A stretch of DNA of 13,230 bases. Source: Archaeoglobaceae archaeon. GTDB taxonomy: Archaea; Halobacteriota; Archaeoglobi; Archaeoglobales; Archaeoglobaceae. Positions 4,885 to 10,639 of the stretch are shown here, piece by piece. The position numbers and the translations under genes were made by a program. Under the pieces are notes generated by a model that saw only the letters and a list, made by a program, of their open reading frames with translations, was not told where the DNA came from and made no database searches. The DNA is taken from positions 1-13,230 of the forward strand of contig JALWBF010000044.1 of assembly GCA_027016055.1 (NCBI GenBank), written 5' to 3'. Each line of letters opens with the position of its first letter. The first letter of the stretch is position 1.

Positions 4885-6588
4885 ATGGATGCTGTAACCG
4901 TCGAAGTAATAAGGAACTCCACGGAATACATAGCCGAAGAAATGGGTATAGTGCTTAGAAACACCGCATACTCGCCGAATATAAGGGACAGAATGGACTG
5001 CAGTTGTGCTGTTCTGTCTGATAAAGGCGAACTTATAGCTCAGGCTGAGCACATTCCCGTTCATTTGGGCAGCATGGCCGTTGGGGCGAAGAACATAATA
5101 GAATACCTTGAGTCTGAGGGTGTAGAAATTGAAGATGGCGATGTAATAATCGTAAACGATCCATACATAGCTGGAACTCATCTAAACGACATAACACTGC
5201 TAAAACCGATATTTTACAAAGGCTTGTTGCTCGGATTCGTTGCAAATAAAGCTCATCATGTCGATGTCGGAGGAAGCGTTCCGGGAAGCATTGGAATTAA
5301 TGCAAAGGAGCTTCTTCAGGAAGGCATAGTTATCCCGCCCACAAAATTGGTTAAAAGGGGAAAGATCGACGGAGAAGTTATCAAACTTATAACATCGAAC
5401 GTCAGAGTTCCGAAAAACACCGTTGGAGACTTAAAGGCCCAGATAGCTTCCTTGAACGTCGGAGCTAAGAGGATTTTGGAGTTGGTTGAAAGGTATGGCT
5501 ATGAATGCGTATTGGAGGCTTGGAGCAGAAGTTTGGATTACACGGAGAGATATTTAAGGGCTAAGATCGAACGAATTCCGGATTGCGTTGTTGATGCCGT
5601 GGATTACATTGAGTTCGGCGGGAGGCTGATAAACATAAATGCGAAGATCGAGATAAGAGGTAGCATGTTAAGAGTAGATTTCACAGGAACGCATGAGCAG
5701 ATTGATGCTCCGTTAAACGCTGTTTACGGAGTAACCGTTGCTTCGACATCCTTCGCCTTAAAAGCTGTTTTAGACCCGGAGCTTCCCATGAACTACGGAT
5801 TCTTCAGAGTCGTTGAGATATATGCACCTAAGGGATGCTTGGTCAATCCGGTGAAGCCGGCTCCGGTTTCGGCTGGAAACGTAGAAACTTCACAGCGCAT
5901 CGTCGATGTCTTACTGAAGGCTTTATCGGAGATTTTCCCGGATAAGATACCCTCCGCATCGCACGGAAGTATGAACAACGTAGTCATAGGCGGTAAAAGT
6001 TGGGCTTTCTATGAAACGCTCGGCGGCGGAAGCGGGGCGAGACCGAGCAAGGACGGCGTTGACGGCGTTCACGTTAACATGACGAACACAATGAACACGC
6101 CGGTGGAGGTTATAGAAAACGAGTATCCTATAGTCGTTCTTGAATACTCTTTAAGGCGTGATTCCGGCGGAGCCGGCAAGTTCAGAGGGGGATTGGGCAT
6201 AAGGAGGGTTTACAAGATTCTCGATGATGCTGTTCTTTCCATAACCGCTGAGAGGGTTAAGCTTAGACCTTGGGGACTGAAGGGAGGTTTAGACGGAGGG
6301 GCTGGAGAGCATTACGTCGTAAAGGGAAGCGGGGAAGTTATTCGGCTGTCCGGCAAGGACACGGTATATTTAAACAGAGGGGATATCGTTGTCGTTAATA
6401 CACCCGGCGGAGGAGGATACGGAAAGCCCGAGGAAAGGGATCCGTATATGGTGTTGGAAGACGTTAAGGATGGTAAGGTCTCCGTGAAATCCGCACGCGA
6501 AGTTTACCGTGTTTGGATAGCTGAAAAGGATGGCGAATTTGCTTTAGATCTTGAGGAAACAAAGAGGTTGAGAAAAAAATATGGTTAA
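4885..6588 (+). CDS. hyuB: Hydantoinase/oxoprolinase family protein, subunit B (HyuB-like)
   Basis: This 567-residue protein is the partner of the HyuA subunit; together they form an ATP-dependent enzyme acting on hydantoins, 5-oxoproline or a ketone, the exact substrate being unreadable here. The N-terminus MDAVTVEVIRNSTEYIAEEM followed by NTAYSPNIRDRMDCSCAV and AQAEHIPVHLGSM is characteristic of HyuB. Further family motifs are VNDPYIAGTHLNDI, NKAHHVDVGG with its paired histidines, GNVETSQRIVDVLLKAL, RRDSGGAGKFRGGLG and near the end NTPGGGGYGKP. The length is in the normal range. The start ATG fits the family N-terminus exactly. However, only insert DNA lies upstream: no Shine-Dalgarno is present, and the best promoter guess is a weak AATAAAC at about 4861-4867, which would give a leaderless transcript. 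The gene may therefore have lost co-transcription with hyuA. The stop overlaps the glnK stop by four bases (TTAA, 6585-6588). Confidence 0.9.
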   Translation: MDAVTVEVIRNSTEYIAEEMGIVLRNTAYSPNIRDRMDCSCAVLSDKGELIAQAEHIPVHLGSMAVGAKNIIEYLESEGVEIEDGDVIIVNDPYIAGTHLNDITLLKPIFYKGLLLGFVANKAHHVDVGGSVPGSIGINAKELLQEGIVIPPTKLVKRGKIDGEVIKLITSNVRVPKNTVGDLKAQIASLNVGAKRILELVERYGYECVLEAWSRSLDYTERYLRAKIERIPDCVVDAVDYIEFGGRLININAKIEIRGSMLRVDFTGTHEQIDAPLNAVYGVTVASTSFALKAVLDPELPMNYGFFRVVEIYAPKGCLVNPVKPAPVSAGNVETSQRIVDVLLKALSEIFPDKIPSASHGSMNNVVIGGKSWAFYETLGGGSGARPSKDGVDGVHVNMTNTMNTPVEVIENEYPIVVLEYSLRRDSGGAGKFRGGLGIRRVYKILDDAVLSITAERVKLRPWGLKGGLDGGAGEHYVVKGSGEVIRLSGKDTVYLNRGDIVVVNTPGGGGYGKPEERDPYMVLEDVKDGKVSVKSAREVYRVWIAEKDGEFALDLEETKRLRKKYG

Positions 6589-6914
6589 TACTCCACCTCG
6601 CCGGTTCTGATTCTTATGGATTTTTCCACGGGTATTATGAAAATTTTACCGTCGCCGAATTTACCTGTTCTAGCGCTGTTGATAATGGTTTGGACTACTG
6701 TATCTACGTGTTCGTCCTTTACGACGAGGAATAATTCGATTTTTTGTAGTAGATCTACTTCCATGGTTCTACCTCTGAACTGGAGTGTTATTCCCTTCTG
6801 CTCTCCCCTCCCCTTAACCTCATTCACAGTCATAGCTACAAATCCCTTCGATTCCAAAGCCTTCTTGACATCTTCCAGCTTCTCAGGCCTTATTATCGCT
6901 AAAACCATCTTCAT
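6585..6914 (-). CDS. glnK: PII-type nitrogen regulatory protein GlnK
   Basis: The 109-residue protein is a PII signal protein that senses ATP/ADP and often 2-oxoglutarate, and blocks the ammonium channel by inserting its T-loop. The N-terminal strand MKMVLAIIRPEKLEDVKKAL is canonical. The T-loop region EVKGRGEQKG keeps Gln39, and Lys58 of LLQK is present. The nucleotide-binding C-terminal part TGKFGDGKIF and IRIRTGE keeps Lys90, Arg101 and Arg103. The T-loop reads FRGRTMEVD, with Met at position 51 in place of the tyrosine that bacteria uridylylate, so control by UMP attachment is impossible. As I recall, A. fulgidus GlnK proteins share this. The start ATG overlaps the amt TGA (ATGA, 6911-6914) and has a good ribosome binding site, indicating coupled translation with amt. 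Confidence 0.95.
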   Translation of the reverse strand: MKMVLAIIRPEKLEDVKKALESKGFVAMTVNEVKGRGEQKGITLQFRGRTMEVDLLQKIELFLVVKDEHVDTVVQTIINSARTGKFGDGKIFIIPVEKSIRIRTGEVEY

Positions 6915-8110
6915 GTATACGCCACCTCTCCATGCTGCGATATGTCCAAACCTACATACTCTTCCTCATGACTTACTCTCAAGCCCATAACGACATCGAC
7001 GATCTTCGCAAGAATGAAAGTGACGACGAAGGCGTATATGACTGTTGCAACTACTGCAACGATCTGCGCCTTTAACAGTGCAACGTTACCGTAAAGCAAA
7101 CCTGCGTATTTATTTACGGCTTTCGTTGCAAATAATCCTACTGCCAAACTTCCCCAAGCACCTCCTATGCCGTGAATAGCCCAAGCGTCCAAGCTTTCAT
7201 CGATTCCCTTCCTAACTCTAAAGTCCAAGGCTATGTAGCAAAGAATTCCGGCTATGAGTCCTATTGCAATCGCCCCTTTCACATCGACAAAGCCGGCTGC
7301 CGGTGTTATCGCAGCCAAGCCTGCGATTACTCCACTGATTATACTCAAGCTTCCCGGTTTGCCCTTTATCCAGCTTACGATCATCCAAACCGCTCCGGCA
7401 ACGCAAGATGCAACGAAGGTTACTACTACCGCATTCGCTGCCAAGCCGTTTGCCGCTAAAGCACTGCCACCGTTAAACCCGAACCATCCAAACCAAAGCA
7501 GTGCACCGCCTAACAGCGTCATCGGAATGTTGTGCGGTTCCATTGAGTATTCGCCAAATCCCATCCTTTTGCCTATTACAAAAGCGAGAGCTAAAGCTGC
7601 AAAGCCTGAGCTGACGTGAACGACCATTCCCCCTGCGAAATCCAAGGCACCGAGCTTCGCAAGCCACCCGTTGCCCCATAGCCAGTGAGCAAACGGTGCA
7701 TAGACGAATGTGATCCACAGTATTCCGAAGACTATGAAAGCGGAAACCTTTACCCTCTCAGCGACAGCTGAAGTTATGATTGCCAAAGTTATCACTGCAA
7801 ACATCATCTGGTAGATAGCGAACAGAATGTGCGGAATCGTCATACCCTTAGCCGGTTTAAGTCCGACGTTGTTAAGCATGAAGTATCTCAAATCTCCTAT
7901 TAATCCGGATATATCGTTGCCGAATGCTAAGGAATATGCGTAGACAACCCATAGGATTCCAACGACTATTAGGCAGATTATGCTCAGTGTGATCATTGCT
8001 ACAGCATTCTTCCTTCGAACCATCCCCGCGTAAAACAGCCCGACTCCCGGGGTCATCAGCATCACTAAAGCAGTTGCCACGAGCATCCAAGCGGTGTCAC
8101 CGCTGTTCAT
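6911..8110 (-). CDS. amt: Ammonium transporter (Amt/AmtB family)
   Basis: This 399-residue membrane protein is an Amt/Mep/Rh ammonium channel with the expected eleven hydrophobic spans and trimeric function. Conserved features visible are FYAGMVRRKN near residues 26-35, the outer-gate Phe104 in YQMMFAVIT, the structural Asp157 in LDFAGGMVVH, the pore histidines His165 and His313 (AIHGIGG), and WFGFNGGSAL at 209-218. The C-terminal tail GLRVSHEEEYVGLD is the cytoplasmic segment that contacts GlnK. It resembles A. fulgidus Amt-1 closely from memory, including the final residues. The start ATG at 8110 has no Shine-Dalgarno but lies about 25 bases from a TTAAAAAC box. It overlaps glnK by four bases, the classic amt-glnK pair, so the two are one transcription unit for ammonium uptake and its feedback control. 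Confidence 0.96.
   Translation of the reverse strand: MNSGDTAWMLVATALVMLMTPGVGLFYAGMVRRKNAVAMITLSIICLIVVGILWVVYAYSLAFGNDISGLIGDLRYFMLNNVGLKPAKGMTIPHILFAIYQMMFAVITLAIITSAVAERVKVSAFIVFGILWITFVYAPFAHWLWGNGWLAKLGALDFAGGMVVHVSSGFAALALAFVIGKRMGFGEYSMEPHNIPMTLLGGALLWFGWFGFNGGSALAANGLAANAVVVTFVASCVAGAVWMIVSWIKGKPGSLSIISGVIAGLAAITPAAGFVDVKGAIAIGLIAGILCYIALDFRVRKGIDESLDAWAIHGIGGAWGSLAVGLFATKAVNKYAGLLYGNVALLKAQIVAVVATVIYAFVVTFILAKIVDVVMGLRVSHEEEYVGLDISQHGEVAYT
6922..6928 (-). promoter_or_regulatory. Shine-Dalgarno site of glnK inside the amt 3' end
   Basis: On the minus strand GAGGTGG (within GGAGAGGTGGC) ends seven bases before the glnK ATG. It lies within the last codons of amt, so glnK is translated from the amt message. 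It is one of the two clear Shine-Dalgarno sites in the window (the other precedes hyuA), as expected for an internal operon gene compared with leaderless first genes. Confidence 0.7.
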
Positions 8111-8130
8111 AGCTCAAGCAGAGTTATGAT

Positions 8131-8181
8131 GTTTTTAACAATTTTTAAGAATGAATCATAAAAGTTCATAATTTTTCATAA
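8131..8181 (-). promoter_or_regulatory. amt-glnK promoter with three 10-bp-phased TCATAA repeats
   Basis: Plus-strand TCATAA (TTATGA on the coding strand) occurs at 8156-8161, 8166-8171 and 8176-8181, exactly ten bases apart, so all three face the same side of the helix. Just downstream toward amt are two TATA-like boxes, at 8141-8149 (CTTAAAAAT on the coding strand) and 8131-8138 (TTAAAAAC). The nearer box would give a transcript beginning almost at the amt ATG. The repeats sit just upstream of the boxes, a place suited to an activator. The last repeat overlaps the aroC stop codon. Confidence 0.5.
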
Positions 8182-9270
8182 AAAGGATCGTGGAATTAAA
8201 CCCTGCATCATCATGCAGTCCACGATTACCAAAGCCACCATCGCCTCAAGCACCGGAATAGCTCTTGGAACTATGCAGGGATCGTGTCTACCCTTTATTG
8301 TGATCGTTTCCTCCTTCATTGTTCTGTAATTCACCGTTCTCTGAGGCTTTGAAATCGATGGAGTCGGTTTTACAGCAACCCTTATTATTATATCTTCTCC
8401 GTTAGATATACCGCCCAAAATTCCTCCGGCGTTGTTTGAAGCAAATCCGATCCTTCCGTCCCTAATTATTATCGGATCGTTGTTTTCGCTACCCCTCATC
8501 TTCGCAACTCTAAAGCCTGCTCCGATCTCAACGCCCTTAACGGCTGGAACGCTCATTAGGGCGAAAGCCAAATAAGCATCGAGTTTTAGGAATACGGGCT
8601 CACCCAAGCCGGCCGGGGGATTCTTTACGATTATCTCAGCAATACCTCCGACGCTGTCCCCCTCTTTCTTTGCATTCAGTATGGCTTCTTCCATAAGCTT
8701 TGCCTTTTCTTCATCCGGACATCTAACCGGGTTACTTTCGGCTCTTCTAATTATCTCCTCGAACTCCATTCCCGATACATCGCAGCTTATTCCAGCAATC
8801 TCCTTCGTGTATCCCCCGACTTTAACCCCAAAACGTTCGAGGATCTTCTTAGCTATAGCTCCAGCCGCCACTCTGCCGACTGTTTCCCTTGCGGAGGCCC
8901 TTCCCCCGCCCCTCCAGTCCCTGATTCCGAACTTAACCAAATACGTGAAATCCGCATGTCCGGGGCGAAGTAAATCTTTAATCTCCTCATACGGCTTGGA
9001 ATCAACATCCTCGTTCTCAACTATCATCGAAATCGGTGTGCCCAAAGTTTTTCCTTCGAAAACTCCGGAAAGTATCTTCACTCTGTCCTTTTCCTTCCTC
9101 TGCGAAGCCAATCTTCCGCCGGGCTTTCTCCTATCCAACTCCCTTTGAATATCCTCCTCGCTGAGCTCTAAACCGGCGGGACAACCGTCAACAACGCATC
9201 CAACAGCTTTTCCATGGCTTTCCCCCCAAGTCGTTACCCTGAAGAGGTAGCCGAAGGTGTTTCCGATCAT
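8176..9270 (-). CDS. aroC: Chorismate synthase
   Basis: This enzyme converts 5-enolpyruvylshikimate-3-phosphate to chorismate, the last shared step before phenylalanine, tyrosine and tryptophan, using reduced FMN in the cytoplasm. The start at 9270 gives 364 residues, normal for the family, and the canonical N-terminus MIGNTFGYLFRVTTWGESHG. An open stretch of 45 codons upstream (to 9405) is rejected as it runs into truD. The three family signatures are present: GESHG at 16-20 with His19; RPGHAD with His105 and GRASARET at 123-130; and GRHDPC at 327-332. The flavin/substrate region SNNAGGILGG is at 278-287. No Shine-Dalgarno precedes the ATG; an A+T block about 26 bases away suggests a leaderless message. 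It is followed by amt on the same strand after a 65-base gap that holds a promoter, so the two need not be one operon. Confidence 0.96.
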   Translation of the reverse strand: MIGNTFGYLFRVTTWGESHGKAVGCVVDGCPAGLELSEEDIQRELDRRKPGGRLASQRKEKDRVKILSGVFEGKTLGTPISMIVENEDVDSKPYEEIKDLLRPGHADFTYLVKFGIRDWRGGGRASARETVGRVAAGAIAKKILERFGVKVGGYTKEIAGISCDVSGMEFEEIIRRAESNPVRCPDEEKAKLMEEAILNAKKEGDSVGGIAEIIVKNPPAGLGEPVFLKLDAYLAFALMSVPAVKGVEIGAGFRVAKMRGSENNDPIIIRDGRIGFASNNAGGILGGISNGEDIIIRVAVKPTPSISKPQRTVNYRTMKEETITIKGRHDPCIVPRAIPVLEAMVALVIVDCMMMQGLIPRSFL

Positions 9271-9330
9271 CGCGAAATTGTCGACAAACCGGTAATTAAT
9301 TTTTTTAACGTCGGGTGAATTCTTACTCCG
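9271..9330. promoter_or_regulatory. Divergent promoter region between aroC and truD
   Basis: The 60-base gap contains a single A+T block at 9293-9308 (TAATTAATTTTTTTAA) almost exactly in the middle. Read toward truD its T-rich half lies about 25-28 bases before the GTG; read toward aroC its other half lies the same distance before the ATG. Neither start has a Shine-Dalgarno motif. The simplest reading is two overlapping TATA boxes driving two leaderless transcripts, so binding of the transcription machinery in one direction could exclude the other. Confidence 0.5.
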
Positions 9331-10608
9331 GTGAACGTTGAGGAAAAAGTAGGCATAACGGCATATATAACCAATACGGAAGGAATAGGCGGTGATATAA
9401 AGCAATCGATTGAGGATTTTTACGTTGAGGAGATTACAAAGCTAAAGCTAAGCGATGAGGGGAGATTTACTATCATCAAGGTTAAGAAGGTAAATTGGGA
9501 TACGCTTAACTTCGTCAGGGCGTTGGCAAACGCTTTGAGGATAAGTCAGAAGAGAATACATTATGCGGGAACAAAGGATAAGAGGGCTGTTACCGTGCAA
9601 TACTTCGCCATAAGCGGACTTAACGACGAAAAGATTGAAAGGCTGAGGAATCTGAAAATTAAAGATGCGGAAATCGAAATATTGGGAAAATCGAATAGGG
9701 ACATACAGCTGGGCGATCTGATAGGTAATAAGTTTAGAATAACCGTTAGACAAGCGAAGGATGGCGAAAGGATTAGGAAAATTTACGAAGAACTCAGAGA
9801 AAAGGGAACTCCAAACTTCTTCGGACTTCAGCGCTTCGGCTCGATTCGCTTTATAACGCATGAAGTAGGTTTGCACATTCTAAAGAGGGACTACGAATCC
9901 GCATTCTGGATTTACGTCGCCAAACCATTTGAGGGAGAAAACGAAGAGGTGCGTAAAATAAGGGAGGAGCTCTGGAATACGAGGGATGCAAAATTTGGGC
10001 TTAGAGAATTGCCGAAGTATCTCAGATACGAAAGAAATCTACTGCAAAAGCTTAGGGAGGGAAAGAGCGAAAAGGAGGCTCTGCTATCTCTCCCGGAAAA
10101 TCTTAAGACCATGTTTATCCATGCCTATCAGTCGTATGTATTCAATCGAGTGCTCTCAGCCAGAATCAAAGAGTTCGGAAGTCTTAAGATAGTGGAAAGA
10201 GGGGACTGGGTAGATTTCGTAGAATTCGATAACGGATACTACTGTTTTGGAGAGGATTACGTTAAGGTGAACGAGTTCAATGAAGGAAGGATCAGATTTC
10301 TGATCGAGAAGAGGAGATGTTCCCTATCTATTCCCTTGCCAGGTTACGAAACCGAACTCGGCGACGACTGGACTTCCCAGAAAATTAGGGAATTTCTGGA
10401 TGAGGACGGAATCAAGCTTGAGGATTTCAAGCATGAATACAGGGAGTTTTCGTCGAAAGGTGGCTTAAGATGTGCTGATATACTCATCGAGCACACGGGC
10501 TTGAGAACAAATTTGGCTGAAGATAATATTACCTTTGAATTTTTCCTGCCAAAGGGTTGCTATGCTACCGTAATGCTCAGAGAGTTCATGAAAAAACCCC
10601 TATCTTAA
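9331..10608 (+). CDS. truD: tRNA pseudouridine synthase TruD (Pus7 family)
   Basis: The 425-residue protein belongs to the TruD/Pus7 family, which turns uridine 13 of tRNA into pseudouridine. The N-terminal ITNTEGIGGDIKQSIEDFYV is the usual opening. The catalytic aspartate is Asp83 in AGTKDKRAVTVQ. The second conserved motif PNFFGLQRFG is at 161-170, and AYQSYVFNRVLS (265-276) and PLPGYET (335-341) are also family hallmarks. The insertion region after residue 200, typical of archaeal members, is charged and helical. The start is GTG at 9331, because no ATG lies nearby in frame and this gives the right family N-terminus. No ribosome binding site precedes it, in keeping with a leaderless transcript. 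It is divergent from aroC and is followed 31 bases later by the UPF0182 gene on the same strand. Confidence 0.95.
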   Translation: MNVEEKVGITAYITNTEGIGGDIKQSIEDFYVEEITKLKLSDEGRFTIIKVKKVNWDTLNFVRALANALRISQKRIHYAGTKDKRAVTVQYFAISGLNDEKIERLRNLKIKDAEIEILGKSNRDIQLGDLIGNKFRITVRQAKDGERIRKIYEELREKGTPNFFGLQRFGSIRFITHEVGLHILKRDYESAFWIYVAKPFEGENEEVRKIREELWNTRDAKFGLRELPKYLRYERNLLQKLREGKSEKEALLSLPENLKTMFIHAYQSYVFNRVLSARIKEFGSLKIVERGDWVDFVEFDNGYYCFGEDYVKVNEFNEGRIRFLIEKRRCSLSIPLPGYETELGDDWTSQKIREFLDEDGIKLEDFKHEYREFSSKGGLRCADILIEHTGLRTNLAEDNITFEFFLPKGCYATVMLREFMKKPLS

Positions 10609-10639
10609 GAAATATAAACTAAAATATCGATGTTTATCT
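10609..10639 (+). promoter_or_regulatory. TATA-type promoter before the UPF0182 gene
   Basis: The gap after truD contains AAATATAAAC at about 10610-10619, centred some 25 bases before the ATG at 10640. There is no Shine-Dalgarno motif. This fits an independent leaderless transcript, although read-through from truD is possible because no clear poly-T terminator lies between. Confidence 0.45.

Noticed and set aside
4885..5181. Minus-strand frame continuing from the remnant into hyuB
   Set aside because: Within hyuB it is only the antisense of a well-conserved gene; protein-like sequence stops at the junction.
7254..7619. 121-codon plus-strand open frame opposite amt
   Set aside because: Alanine- and proline-rich antisense shadow of the membrane protein; no start signal.
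8681..9148. 155-codon plus-strand open frame opposite aroC
   Set aside because: It is serine- and proline-rich with no family resemblance, as expected for an antisense shadow of a conserved gene.
9271..9405. Longer chorismate synthase start at 9405
   Set aside because: The extra 45 residues overlap truD and its promoter, and the family N-terminus MIGNTFG begins exactly at 9270.
9448..9876. 142-codon minus-strand open frame opposite truD
   Set aside because: The sense strand carries all TruD motifs; the antisense frame has no ribosome site or recognisable domain.
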